From assembly GCF_030705605.1 (NCBI RefSeq), contig NZ_JAPCKK010000016.1:744001-808000 (forward strand): DNA of 64,000 bases, read 5' to 3'. Shown piece by piece: positions 44,827 through 53,418 of the stretch (position 1 is its first letter; the number at the start of each line of letters is the position of its first letter). The stretch comes from Paenibacillus zeirhizosphaerae. GTDB taxonomy: Bacteria; Bacillota; Bacilli; Paenibacillales; Paenibacillaceae. A program made the translations under genes and the position numbers. Under the pieces are notes generated by a model. That model ran no database searches. It was not told the origin of the DNA and was given only the letters and a program-made list of their open reading frames with translations.

Positions 44827-46044
44827 ATGAAGACGTGGCAGGTGAATCTCATCGTTCTCTGGTTTGGCCAATTTTTGGCCAATGCCGGCATGACGATGAT
44901 TACCCCGTTTTTATCTCTTTATCTCGCGCAGGATCTGAATGTCAGAGGAGAGCAAGAGATCGGCTTATGGGCAGGTGTGATCTTTGCCGCGAACTTTCTG
45001 ACATCTTTTATATTTCAGCCGCTGTGGGGCAAGCTTGCAGACCAGTATGGACGCAAAATTATGCTGCTGCGCTCCGGCTTTGGCATGGCGTTGGTGGTCG
45101 CCTGCATGGGCTTTGTCAATCATCCGTGGCAGTTGCTTGCTTTGCGCCTGCTGAATGGTACAATTTCCGGATTCAATCCGGCCGCCATTTCGCTCGTATC
45201 CAGCACGACTCCCAAGGAGCGAATGGGATTTGCGATGGGCATCATGCAGTCCGGACAAATGGCAGGCACGATCCTGGGGCCGCTGATGGGCGGATTTATG
45301 GCGGACTGGCTCGGTTTCAGGCCCATCTTCTTCATTACAGGCGGGCTGATCTTCTCCGCATCTCTGCTCGCACTGTTTCTCGTAAAGGAGAATTTCAGCC
45401 GCGCGGAAGCCGCCAAGGCTCCACAGACGTCGGTGCTGGCCGGACTCCGCGAGCTGAGCCATACGCCGCAGCTGCCGGCGCTGTTCACGGTCACGTTCCT
45501 GCTGCAGTTTGCCATGATCAGCACGGTATCCCTACTGCCGCTCTATGTGCAGGATTTGTACGGCTCTGTCGAAGGCATCGCTCTCGTGGCAGGCTTCGTT
45601 ACGGCGGTTACCGGCTTGTCCAACATGATTTCATCTCCCATCCTGGGCAGGCTCAGCGACCGCATCGGGGCGCACCGGATATTGACATACGCCCTGATCG
45701 GGGCAGCTCTGATGCTGATACCACAGGCGTTTGTCCAAACCATATGGCAGCTCGTCGTCGTGCGTTTTATGATGGGTGTGTTTATGGGAGGGCTGCTGCC
45801 AAGCGTCAATGCGCTGATTCGCTCCTATACGCCTGAAGGCATGGAAAGCCGGGCGTTCGGCTTCAATACAAGCGCGCTCGCGCTCGGCAACATGCTGGGG
45901 GCCGTCATCGGCGGTTTGCTGTCAGGCTTTATCGGCATTGAAGGCCTGTTTATCATGTCAGGCGTCATGCTGCTGATCAACACGCTGTGGGTAAGGCTCA
46001 AGCTGTACGGCCGCCACAGCGGACAGGCCCATCATTTTCGGTAA
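44827..46044 (+). CDS. MFS multidrug transporter (MdtG-like)
   Basis: A 405-residue, 12-helix major facilitator of the drug:H+ antiporter type: FGQFLANAGMTMITPFLSLYL in helix 1, GKLADQYGRKIML (motif A), and GQMAGTILGPLMGG (antiporter motif C). ATG 44827 has AGGAAG eight bases upstream; the longer frame from 44710 adds a non-membrane head. Monocistronic with a 19-bp terminator. Confidence 0.9.
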   Translation: MKTWQVNLIVLWFGQFLANAGMTMITPFLSLYLAQDLNVRGEQEIGLWAGVIFAANFLTSFIFQPLWGKLADQYGRKIMLLRSGFGMALVVACMGFVNHPWQLLALRLLNGTISGFNPAAISLVSSTTPKERMGFAMGIMQSGQMAGTILGPLMGGFMADWLGFRPIFFITGGLIFSASLLALFLVKENFSRAEAAKAPQTSVLAGLRELSHTPQLPALFTVTFLLQFAMISTVSLLPLYVQDLYGSVEGIALVAGFVTAVTGLSNMISSPILGRLSDRIGAHRILTYALIGAALMLIPQAFVQTIWQLVVVRFMMGVFMGGLLPSVNALIRSYTPEGMESRAFGFNTSALALGNMLGAVIGGLLSGFIGIEGLFIMSGVMLLINTLWVRLKLYGRHSGQAHHFR

Positions 46045-46142
46045 TATTTGCGAAAGGACAGCCCAGCTCTTCTTTTCACAAGCACAAAAGGAGCTGTTCC
46101 TAAAGTGTTCGCATAACATGGGAACATCCCATTTTACAACAC

Positions 46143-46190
46143 GAAAAGGACCCTGATTTCCACTGTATAATGGAAATCAGGGTCCTTTTC
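46143..46190. terminator. Terminator of the MFS gene
   Basis: Perfect 19-bp stem GAAAAGGACCCTGATTTCC and its complement around a ten-base loop. Confidence 0.85.
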
Positions 46191-46220
46191 AAAGAAATCC
46201 ATTTCAAAGTAGGAATTTAG

Positions 46221-46355
46221 TTTAAGTAGGTATAGGCCCGCTGCAGCGGAGAGAACGAAGCAATTCCGGAAAAGCGGAGCGTTCGCCTTTGGCCCGGAGG
46301 GTCAACAGCGATTGTAGGAATGCTTCGTTCTCGGAGCGCCCCAGTACATCTAAAG
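46221..46355. repeat. Dispersed hairpin repeat, copy 1
   Basis: About 135 bp sharing strong identity with 50584-50716. It contains inverted arms GAGAACGAAGCA (46251-46262) and TGCTTCGTTCTC (46321-46332), extended inwards by ATTCC/GGAAT. The 58-base interior GGAAAAGCGGAGCGTTCGCC... is nearly identical in copy 2. Confidence 0.85.
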
Positions 46356-46367
46356 TCCGCGAGCCTG

Positions 46368-46997
46368 TCATTTCACCCGGGCCAAAGCCAATCCATCATA
46401 GGCAGGGAGCAGAGTACTTTCCAACCGTGGGTCTGCAGCGATCATTTCGTTAAATCGTCTGACTGCCTGCACCGACGGACCATTTTTATCGGCATTCAGC
46501 GTGCGTCCTCGGAGAAAGCAGTTATCTCCTGCGATGACTGCCCCGGGGGCAGCCAGCTCGATGGCATACTCCAAATACACCGGATAGTTTTCCTTATCGG
46601 CATCGATAAAGAAAAAGTCGAAGGTTCGTCCTTCTTCCTTCAGTTGCTTCAAACTGTCCGCAGCCGGACCGATCCGGTACTGCACCAAGCTCCCAAAACC
46701 GGCCTCCTCCATATGACTGCCGGCCAGACGGGCATACTCTTCTTTTAATTCCAGCGATACGATGCCGCCATTTCCGGACAGCCCGCGGGCCAGGCATATA
46801 CCGCTGTATCCCCCAAGCGCTCCGATCTCCAAAATGCGCTGTGCGCCGGAAATCCGAACCAGCAGCGTAAGCAATCGCCCATAGGCATGGGCTACAGATA
46901 CCTCGGGCATGCCCTGCTCCACGATGGCCGCCTTGACCCGCTTCAGCATTTCATCTTCTTCATATAATTGATCTACATACTGATCAGGAGTCACCAT
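46368..46997 (-). CDS. SAM-dependent O-methyltransferase
   Basis: A 209-residue class I methyltransferase of the caffeoyl-CoA O-methyltransferase type (YrrM-like): RILEIGALGGYSGICLA binds SAM, FFFIDADKENYPVYLEYA provides the metal Asp, and AGDNCFLRGR follows. Cytoplasmic; natural acceptor unknown. AAGGGAAG precedes the ATG. Its stop codon lies 13 bases from repeat copy 1. Confidence 0.9.
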   Translation of the reverse strand: MVTPDQYVDQLYEEDEMLKRVKAAIVEQGMPEVSVAHAYGRLLTLLVRISGAQRILEIGALGGYSGICLARGLSGNGGIVSLELKEEYARLAGSHMEEAGFGSLVQYRIGPAADSLKQLKEEGRTFDFFFIDADKENYPVYLEYAIELAAPGAVIAGDNCFLRGRTLNADKNGPSVQAVRRFNEMIAADPRLESTLLPAYDGLALARVK

Positions 46998-47145
46998 TCT
47001 TAAATCTTCCCTTCATTTCTATTGTTCTTCTATCATAAGACAATTGTCTCTCCCCGCACAATCGCCTATACTGAAGAGATTGAATTACACAAACAGGATA
47101 TCTTAGTCCTGCTTGGCAACTAACCGGATGGAGTGGATTGATTTC

Positions 47146-48303
47146 ATGGCCCAACTGCAATTGATTGCTACTGCGCCGATGGGGCTGGAAGCCGTCGTAG
47201 CGCGTGAACTGAAAGAATTAGGATATCACGATCAGACCGTCGAGAACGGCCGTGTTGTATTCAGCGGTGATTTCATCGATATCTGCCGCTGCAATTTGTG
47301 GCTGCGCAGCTCGGATCGTATTCTCGTAAAGATGGCTGAATTTGAGGCCACCACCTTTGATGAATTGTTTGAAGGCACCAAGGCCGTTCCTTGGCAAGAC
47401 TGGATTCCTGCCGATGGCGAATTTCCGGTGGAAGGCCGCTCCCACAAATCCCAGCTTAGCAGCGTTCCTGCCTGTCAGGGCATTGTGAAAAAGGCGATTG
47501 TTGAAAAGCTGAAGGAGACCTATCATACGGAATGGTTCCCGGAGGACGGACCGCGATATGTCATTGAAGTGATTTTGCTGAAAGACCGTGCCCTGCTTAC
47601 GTTGGATACCACCGGAGCAGGACTGCACAAACGGGGTTACCGCAAGCTTATAACCGAAGCACCGCTTAAGGAAACACTGGCTTCTGCCATGATCCAGCTC
47701 AGCCGCTGGACACCGGACAGGCCCTTCTATGATCCTTGCTGCGGCTCGGGCACACTGCTAATTGAGGCCGCCATGCAGGCCTGGAACCTTGCTCCCGGCC
47801 TACGCCGCTCCTTTAACTCCGAGCATTGGCCGGTGATAGGCAGTCAGTTATGGGATGAGGCCCGCAACGAGGCCATGGATCTGGTGCGGGACGATGTAGA
47901 ATTTCAGATTTCGGGCAGCGATATCGATCCGAAGTCCATAGAAGTCGCGCAGGCAGCCGTCAAGGCTGCGGGCTTGGCAGGCGAAATCAGGCTTGATGTG
48001 ATGCCTGCAGCCAAAATCAGACCGGAGGGTGAATATGGATGCATGATAACCAATCCGCCGTACGGGGAGCGCCTTAGCGACGAGCCCGAAGTGGAGAAGC
48101 TGATCCGCAGCATGGGACGTACCGCAGCAGGCATGCCGACATGGTCCTTTTTCACCATCAGTCCCACGAAGCAATTCGAGCATTATTGGGGGCGTAAAGC
48201 GGACAAACGGCGCAAGCTGTTCAACGGCCGCATCGAATGCCAATATTATCAATACCTGGGCCCACTCCCTCCGCGGCACAGGCAGCCACAGCCCGAAAAT
48301 TAA
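47146..48303 (+). CDS. ypsC: YpsC/RlmL-like rRNA guanine-N2 methyltransferase
   Basis: A 385-residue RNA methyltransferase: an N-terminal THUMP domain (LIATAPMGLEAVVARELKELGY; RSHKSQLSSVPACQGIVKKAI), then a Rossmann domain with FYDPCCGSGTLLIEAA, SGSDIDPKSIEVAQ and catalytic TNPPYGERL near residue 303. Resembles the first half of RlmL, which makes m2G in 23S rRNA. ATG 47146 begins the conserved MAQLQLIATAP; its ribosome site is weak and a longer frame to 47113 exists. Confidence 0.9.
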   Translation: MAQLQLIATAPMGLEAVVARELKELGYHDQTVENGRVVFSGDFIDICRCNLWLRSSDRILVKMAEFEATTFDELFEGTKAVPWQDWIPADGEFPVEGRSHKSQLSSVPACQGIVKKAIVEKLKETYHTEWFPEDGPRYVIEVILLKDRALLTLDTTGAGLHKRGYRKLITEAPLKETLASAMIQLSRWTPDRPFYDPCCGSGTLLIEAAMQAWNLAPGLRRSFNSEHWPVIGSQLWDEARNEAMDLVRDDVEFQISGSDIDPKSIEVAQAAVKAAGLAGEIRLDVMPAAKIRPEGEYGCMITNPPYGERLSDEPEVEKLIRSMGRTAAGMPTWSFFTISPTKQFEHYWGRKADKRRKLFNGRIECQYYQYLGPLPPRHRQPQPEN

Positions 48304-48316
48304 AAATCCATTGTGA

Positions 48317-48349
48317 AAGAGAGCGGATCGCACAAGGTCCGCTCTCTTA
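48317..48349 (+). terminator. ypsC terminator
   Basis: AAGAGAGCGGA / TCCGCTCTCTT stem, then ATTTTCATT. Confidence 0.85.
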
Positions 48350-48498
48350 TTTTCATTCCATGTTGAAAAGAGACGCGCGCAGGATATAATAAATAAAGGC
48401 AAAACCGGCTTTTACACAGAGAATACATTCTGTTTACAAAGTAATAGAGTAAAAAAACACTCTGAGACCGGTTAGATTGCCAAAGGGGGAAATGCAAA

Positions 48499-50457
48499 TT
48501 GAATAGGTATCATTCTGGCTTCTGGATATTTGCCGTGCTAATTCTATGTAAGCTGGGGCTACTCCACGCTCAACTGGATGCCCAAAATATCGATATGAAT
48601 CCGCTGGATTACGTCATTGCCTTGGGTTCACTGCTGCTGGTCAGCTTCTGGACCTTTTGGCTGCCGCCGCGCGGGCGGCTTGCGGCAATGGCAGTATTGA
48701 ATGTACTGCTGACTGCTCTTATCTATTCGGATATGGTCTATTACCGCTATTTTGGAGATTTTATCACCATTCCCGTGTTGATGCAGGCTGGTCAGGTCGA
48801 ATCGCTTGGAGGAAGTATCGCGTCCCTGATTCATTGGTGGGATATCTTCTTCTTTATAGACTGGATTCTCTTTATTCCATATTTGGTATGGAAGAGCAGA
48901 CTTCGCAGCAGACGGTCGAACAGTTTGTTCAAGGGCCCTGTTTTTCGTAATCATGGTCAGCGGGCTGGCAGACGGATTCTGCTTCGAATCGGCAGTGGGC
49001 TGCTTGCTTTTGGTATAGGCTGTATTTTGACCTTCGGCCCGATCAAGCTGTACACCTCTACATGGGCTACAGGCCTGTTTGTAGGCAATTGGTGGTCACT
49101 GGCGCTTTATAATGTTACAGGACTTCTCGGGTTCCACGGATACGACGTGTACCGTTACGGGAAGGAGCATTTAGGCCCGCAGCCCGTACTCGGTCAGAGA
49201 GAGATGGACAAAGATCAGGCTTGGTTTGATGACCATCAGAAGCTGATCCATGTGGAAAATGAAACTTATGGAAAATATAAAGACAGCAATGTTATGGTCA
49301 TTCAGGCCGAAGCCTTTATGAACTTCTTTATCGGCAAGCAGATTAACGGGCAGGAGATTACTCCCCATTTCAACAAGCTGATGAAGGAAAGCATGTATTT
49401 CAGCAATTTTTATCACCAGACAGCCCAGGGACGCACCTCTGACGCCGACTTTTCGGTGCAGAGCTCTCTGCATCCGCTGCAGACCGGATCGGTATTCATC
49501 CGCTATCCGGATCATTCCTACGATGTGCTGCCTACCATTCTGAAGCGGGAAGGGTACAGTCCTAATGTGTTTCATGCTTATGACAGCAGCTTCTGGAACC
49601 GATACACGATGTACAAAGCTATGAATTACGACCATTTTTACAGCAAAAAAGATTTTGTCATTGATGAACCGCTCGGCTGGTCGCTGGGAGACAAGTCCTT
49701 CTTCAGACAGTCGGTCAGCAGGCTTGAAGAACTGAACAGTAATCCCTTCTATGCCTTCATGATCACTTTGTCCAGCCATCATCCATATAATATCCATCCG
49801 GATGGCAGCGGCTTGGACACGGGAGAATTCGACGGCACCATGTTCGGTGATTATCTGGAATCCGTACATTATGTGGATCAGGCTCTCGGGGAACTCGTGG
49901 CACAAATGAAAGCCAACGGAATGTGGGATAACACCATTCTGATGTTCTATGGGGATCATGACAACTCCATCCAGGACAAGGTGATGTATGAGAAGTTCCT
50001 GGGCAAATCCCTGACCGACCTCGACATGCAGCAAATTATGAATCAGGTACCCTTACTTGTGCATATGCCGGACGGAGGCAGTGCCGGCGTATATGACGAA
50101 CCGGCTGGTCAGTTGGATATTACCCCTTCTGTTCTGCATTTGCTGGGCATTTCCTCGGAGCCCTATCATTTTATGGGCAATAATCTGTTCAGCGGCAAAC
50201 CGCGGATGGTCATACTCCGCTCGGGAGCTTTTACGGACGAAAAAGTATACTACATCCCGTCCAAGGATAATACCTTCCTGAATGGAACATGTTACGATTT
50301 AAGCACGGGGAAGCAGACGGATATTCAAGCCTGCGGTCCGGGCTATCAAGAGACGCTGAATCGGTTTACGGTATCCGACCAGGTCATCACCTATGACCTG
50401 ATCCGCCGCTGGAATCCCAAGGCCATGAACGCAGAGCCAATTTCTTCATCGCCGTGA
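48499..50457 (+). CDS. LTA synthase-family sulfatase-like protein
   Basis: A 652-residue protein with five membrane helices in the first ~210 residues and an extracellular alkaline-phosphatase-fold domain. The catalytic Thr313 lies in QGRTSDADFSVQSSL; YGDHDNS holds metal ligands, as in LtaS, which transfers glycerolphosphate from phosphatidylglycerol. HATYDS-type and SSHHPY loops also fit. TTG start with GGGGGAAAT upstream. Could be LtaS itself, a primase or a YqgS/YvgJ-type paralogue. Confidence 0.92.
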   Translation: MNRYHSGFWIFAVLILCKLGLLHAQLDAQNIDMNPLDYVIALGSLLLVSFWTFWLPPRGRLAAMAVLNVLLTALIYSDMVYYRYFGDFITIPVLMQAGQVESLGGSIASLIHWWDIFFFIDWILFIPYLVWKSRLRSRRSNSLFKGPVFRNHGQRAGRRILLRIGSGLLAFGIGCILTFGPIKLYTSTWATGLFVGNWWSLALYNVTGLLGFHGYDVYRYGKEHLGPQPVLGQREMDKDQAWFDDHQKLIHVENETYGKYKDSNVMVIQAEAFMNFFIGKQINGQEITPHFNKLMKESMYFSNFYHQTAQGRTSDADFSVQSSLHPLQTGSVFIRYPDHSYDVLPTILKREGYSPNVFHAYDSSFWNRYTMYKAMNYDHFYSKKDFVIDEPLGWSLGDKSFFRQSVSRLEELNSNPFYAFMITLSSHHPYNIHPDGSGLDTGEFDGTMFGDYLESVHYVDQALGELVAQMKANGMWDNTILMFYGDHDNSIQDKVMYEKFLGKSLTDLDMQQIMNQVPLLVHMPDGGSAGVYDEPAGQLDITPSVLHLLGISSEPYHFMGNNLFSGKPRMVILRSGAFTDEKVYYIPSKDNTFLNGTCYDLSTGKQTDIQACGPGYQETLNRFTVSDQVITYDLIRRWNPKAMNAEPISSSP

Positions 50458-50490
50458 ATATACCCTATACTTAGTCGGGCACGAAAGCAA

Positions 50491-50536
50491 AAAAATCGAG
50501 AACTGGAGAAACCCACTCCTGTTCTCGATTTTTTTT
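50491..50536 (+). terminator. Terminator of the LTA synthase gene
   Basis: AAAAATCGAGAAC ... GTTCTCGATTTTT perfect stem, then TTT. Confidence 0.88.
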
Positions 50537-50541
50537 ACCTC

Positions 50542-50574
50542 ATGAGAAAACGCCGAAGATTGGCGTTTTCTCAT
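50542..50574. terminator. Second hairpin after the LTA synthase gene
   Basis: ATGAGAAAACGCC / GGCGTTTTCTCAT, perfect 13-bp stem with a seven-base loop, next to repeat copy 2. May back up the first terminator or serve the opposite strand. Confidence 0.6.
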
Positions 50575-50583
50575 TTGAGCATT

Positions 50584-50716
50584 TTTAAGTAAGGATATGC
50601 ACGTTGCAGCGGAGAGAACGAAGCAATCCCGGAAAAGCGGAGCGTTCGCCTTTGGCCCGAAGGGTCACAGCGATTGCAGGGATGCTTCGTTCTCGGAGCC
50701 TTTCAGAACATGAAAA
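50584..50716. repeat. Dispersed hairpin repeat, copy 2
   Basis: About 133 bp matching copy 1. Arms GAGAACGAAGCA (50614-50625) and TGCTTCGTTCTC (50683-50694) are extended by ATCCC/GGGAT where copy 1 has ATTCC/GGAAT, a compensatory change. It ends 20 bases before the stop of the minus-strand small gene. Confidence 0.85.
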
Positions 50717-50735
50717 GGCGCTGTATCCTGCACCT

Positions 50736-51005
50736 TTATTTCAAACCTGTCTTTTTAACGGAATCGAGCCTGCGTTCCTCGGTGGCCATCATGTCCTCCG
50801 CCGCCTCCATCACATCGTCCCCAAGGCTTTCCTTGGCCTGCTCCAAGGCATGCCTCGCATGAACCCGGGAGTGCTCAGCCTGCTCCACAAGCTGCTCGCT
50901 CGGATGTGACATGGCCTGTGATACCGCATTATGAAACCTGTCCACCGAGTTTTGCGTTTGGGCGGCAGTGCTCTGATTTTGCAGATTGGAATCGTATTGC
51001 GACAT
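50736..51005 (-). CDS. Hypothetical small acidic helical protein, 89 aa
   Basis: A Gln/Ser/Ala-rich, Cys-free frame (MSQYDSNLQNQSTAAQTQ...), with a long predicted amphipathic helix (EQLVEQAEHSRVHARHALEQAKESL) and an acidic/basic end. AAAGGGGA precedes the ATG. The composition resembles small spore or stress proteins, but I do not recognise a family. It is transcribed alone, with repeat copy 2 just downstream. Confidence 0.72.
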   Translation of the reverse strand: MSQYDSNLQNQSTAAQTQNSVDRFHNAVSQAMSHPSEQLVEQAEHSRVHARHALEQAKESLGDDVMEAAEDMMATEERRLDSVKKTGLK

Positions 51006-51074
51006 TACCAGATCCCCTTTCTTACTAATGAATATCCGACTGTTAGCATGGACAGAAGGGAGCAGGACTATGCA

Positions 51075-51111
51075 AAAATCCTCGTTGCCATCACATTGGC
51101 AACGAGGATTT
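51075..51111 (-). terminator. Terminator of the YuzB-like gene
   Basis: AAAATCCTCGTTGCCA / TGGCAACGAGGATTT stem; T run on the minus-strand side. Confidence 0.8.
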
Positions 51112-51150
51112 CTGTTGAAAGCTTATACATGTTAACCTGAGAAGGCCGGA

Positions 51151-51390
51151 TCAAGCTTTGACGCTGGGCTGCTTGATAAAGGCTGCAGCCTTGGCCAGCA
51201 CTTCGTCCTCTGTCGGTGCACTCACATAACGCCCGTTCACATACACAAACGCACGCTTTCCGCAGGGCCCGCAATACGATTTGCAGCCGATTTTGATCTC
51301 GGCATCAGGCGCCATTTTCTGGAGCTTTGGAACAATCGTCTTCATCCGGACGAACTGACATTTATCACATACGCGAATATCGTTAGCCAT
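51151..51390 (-). CDS. YuzB-like DUF1450 protein
   Basis: A 79-residue thioredoxin-like-fold protein with two Cys pairs: VCDKCQ near residue 8 and CKSYCGPCGKRAFVYVNGR near 36-55, the DUF1450 pattern. The family often sits near iron-sulfur genes, which fits its upstream neighbour 22 bases away. Role not established. Confidence 0.85.
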   Translation of the reverse strand: MANDIRVCDKCQFVRMKTIVPKLQKMAPDAEIKIGCKSYCGPCGKRAFVYVNGRYVSAPTEDEVLAKAAAFIKQPSVKA

Positions 51391-51412
51391 AATTCATCCT
51401 CTCCGTGTGGCC

Positions 51413-51724
51413 TTAATGATCGCCGTGATTGCCCATCGAAGGATTCGTAATCACAAAGCCCTCCTCAGGGAAATACAAGTAGTCGATTTTTACGCCGTCC
51501 AGAAACGGCTGACCTTCTTCAAGAATAACGTCAATGCCTTTATCTGTAGAGACAACGGTGTCTCCGTCCTTCGGTGTATCGAGATCAAGACCATAGTGTG
51601 CATGGTCGCCATGCGCGTGGGTTACGACCACTCTAAGCAATTTTCCGCTGTTCTCCGGTTGATCCAGTTCAAGCTTGAGCACTTTGGCCGCGTTGCGTGT
51701 AATTTTGCATTTCATTTGATTCAA
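51413..51724 (-). CDS. A-type-carrier (HesB/IscA)-like protein lacking the cysteines
   Basis: A 103-residue HesB-fold protein aligning with YutM/ErpA: LRVVV at the LRVGV position, YGLDLD, LDGVKIDYLYFPEEGFVITNP. The three cluster-binding Cys are gone: the first site reads THAHGDHAHYG (residues 35-45) and the C-terminal CGC site reads NHGDH (99-103). The only Cys is Cys6. So it probably cannot bind Fe-S in the classic way but could bind another metal through His/Asp (inference). Co-transcribed with the YuzB-like gene. Confidence 0.8.
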   Translation of the reverse strand: MNQMKCKITRNAAKVLKLELDQPENSGKLLRVVVTHAHGDHAHYGLDLDTPKDGDTVVSTDKGIDVILEEGQPFLDGVKIDYLYFPEEGFVITNPSMGNHGDH

Positions 51725-51856
51725 CTCCTATTGGCAGCATAATTTATAACGATTCAGGATGTGCAACACCCCTGATAGTTAAAGTCAATATTCCTATTGT
51801 AATGAATAATTTGTAGAATCGCAATACTAGTTATTTGGACAAAATGCGAATATTGT

Positions 51857-52132
51857 TCATTCGCCATGGTTACGGCTCGGCTCGGAAAGCTGGGGATATT
51901 TTCGTTCCATTCGAGTCACGAACCAGTTCATCAGAAGCATGGTCACCCCAATATCGTCTAGAGGCATAAACGGAATCGGAATGATGATGTCCGGCAGCAC
52001 CCAATACAGCAGCGCGGGAACAAAAAACAACAGCTTGTCCCCAAGAGATACATGAGAAGAAATAAACAGGCGGGGAAGACGACGAAATACATGGGTCCAC
52101 TGCCGCAGAGACCCTAATTTTCTCCATTTCAT
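51857..52132 (-). CDS. YkvA-like DUF1232 membrane protein
   Basis: A 91-residue protein with the DUF1232 core PALLYWVLPDIIIPIPFMPLDDIG. ATG 52132 has GGAG eight bases upstream; alternatives lie at 52138 and 52141. Function unknown; a membrane-associated hairpin is predicted. Confidence 0.82.
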   Translation of the reverse strand: MKWRKLGSLRQWTHVFRRLPRLFISSHVSLGDKLLFFVPALLYWVLPDIIIPIPFMPLDDIGVTMLLMNWFVTRMERKYPQLSEPSRNHGE

Positions 52133-52226
52133 GGACATCACTCCATTCCAGCGTTCTTTGCAGCCATCTTAATATAAGCCTTCATGTATAGCATACCCTA
52201 TTCATATAAAAATGAAGAAGACCGGC

Positions 52227-52256
52227 GAAAAAACAGCCTTCCTCCCGGAAGCGCTG
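52227..52256 (-). terminator. Terminator of the M14 peptidase gene
   Basis: CAGC-g-CTTCC / GGAAG-g-CTG stem, TTTTTT on the minus-strand side. Confidence 0.75.
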
Positions 52257-52302
52257 CTTTCTCGTTAGTTGAAATACGCGAATTTCCACAAAAGGTGTCA
52301 AA

Positions 52303-53238
52303 TCATGATTCGCTAAAACCGGAAAGTGCGGCTAACAACACCTGTTCTGTTTCTCTGTATAAGCTGTCATAATCATGCAACGGGAGCGGGTTGACGCCCT
52401 CCCCTAACTCCACCGTAAAGCCGGGCCTGCCGAATTCAAGAATGAACCAGTCCTTGTAGCCTGCATCGCTGTCCATAAGCTTGACGGTCCTAAGCCCTGA
52501 AGCAGAGGCCAGCCTTTCCCCCCAAGCCAGACTGTCCGCAGGCTCTCTGTCCCGATAATTCCAATAAATTTCGCGCCCCTGGGTATGAAATGAAATCGCC
52601 ATGTCCGGCAGCAGGCGGCGTGTCCAATCGACCAGAGCGCGTGCTTCCGGCTCGGACAGCGGCTCTGGTCCGCCATAATCGCGCGGACCCGGTCCTGTCA
52701 TGCCCCGCCGATGCAATTCATCCTGCCAATAAGCCGGAAACTGGTCGTTCAAATCGATTCCGCGAATATTAGCCTTCCATGAGCTGAAATCCGTGCTTTT
52801 CTGATTCCATTTCAGTAAATTATGCCGCTCAGGATGATCATCCCCCGCACCCGCAATCGCAAGCTCCACGCCGTCCGGATTGACCATAGGTACGACACTT
52901 AGCGTAACATCCTGCAGCCACCTGCCCGGCTCACGCCCTTGGAGCCTCTTCCCATCTGCTATGGCTGCTGCATAACATTCCAGAAAACGCAGCACACAGG
53001 GCGCGGTAATCCATTCATTCGCATGCATGGCGGCATTCACGACGATTTTGTGCTTGCCTTCACCAAGCTCCACACAGGGTATCGTTCTCTCCATCACACT
53101 TTTGCCTATGCAAGTCACTTTCACAAAATTATATTTTTCACGCAAATGCCCAATATCTTCTATTAAATGCTCATACCGGTATTCCCCACGCAGCTTTACA
53201 ATCCCGACATCATCAGAACGAACACCAATCTCTCTCAT
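52303..53238 (-). CDS. M14-family zinc carboxypeptidase-like (peptidoglycan peptide hydrolase)
   Basis: A 311-residue M14 peptidase like gamma-D-glutamyl-L-diamino-acid endopeptidase I. Zinc ligands lie in MHANEW and FHTQGREIYW, substrate residues in MVNPDGVELA and IDLNDQFPAYW, and the catalytic Glu in GFTVELGEG. No signal peptide. ATG 53238 follows GGGAGG by seven bases. The likely target is muropeptides in sporulation or wall recycling (inference). Confidence 0.9.
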   Translation of the reverse strand: MREIGVRSDDVGIVKLRGEYRYEHLIEDIGHLREKYNFVKVTCIGKSVMERTIPCVELGEGKHKIVVNAAMHANEWITAPCVLRFLECYAAAIADGKRLQGREPGRWLQDVTLSVVPMVNPDGVELAIAGAGDDHPERHNLLKWNQKSTDFSSWKANIRGIDLNDQFPAYWQDELHRRGMTGPGPRDYGGPEPLSEPEARALVDWTRRLLPDMAISFHTQGREIYWNYRDREPADSLAWGERLASASGLRTVKLMDSDAGYKDWFILEFGRPGFTVELGEGVNPLPLHDYDSLYRETEQVLLAALSGFSES

Positions 53239-53364
53239 CCCTATTCCTCCCGGCAGCATGACTCCGTTCTTCGACTTTAGTTCAATATAGCTCTATATTC
53301 CAATTTATGCCGGACCGCCCAAACCGTGATTATCAAGAATAAAGTAACAGAATGCACATGAAAT

Positions 53365-53392
53365 GAAAAAAAGCCGTCCTGAAAGGAACGGC
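53365..53392 (-). terminator. Terminator of the racemase gene
   Basis: GCCGTTCC / AGGACGGC stem with TTTTTTT on the minus strand. Confidence 0.8.
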
Positions 53393-53418
53393 AATATTAG
53401 AGCTTCGGAAGCCTGTAT

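Larger units (their letters stand above)
46045..46367. other. Gene-free stretch with terminator and repeat
   Basis: Contains no coding frame I can support. It holds a 19-bp terminator stem (46143-46190) and one full copy of the hairpin repeat (46221-46355), which ends 13 bases before the stop codon of the minus-strand methyltransferase gene. Confidence 0.7.

Noticed and set aside
46221..50716. Hairpin repeat as a MITE or insertion-sequence remnant
   Set aside because: No target-site duplication or terminal inverted repeats at the element's outer ends could be seen; the inverted arms are internal. A mobile origin is not excluded but is unsupported.
51600..51625. HAHGDH string resembling the metallo-beta-lactamase HxHxDH motif
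   Set aside because: The protein is only 103 residues and aligns end to end with the HesB/IscA fold; no other lactamase motifs follow.
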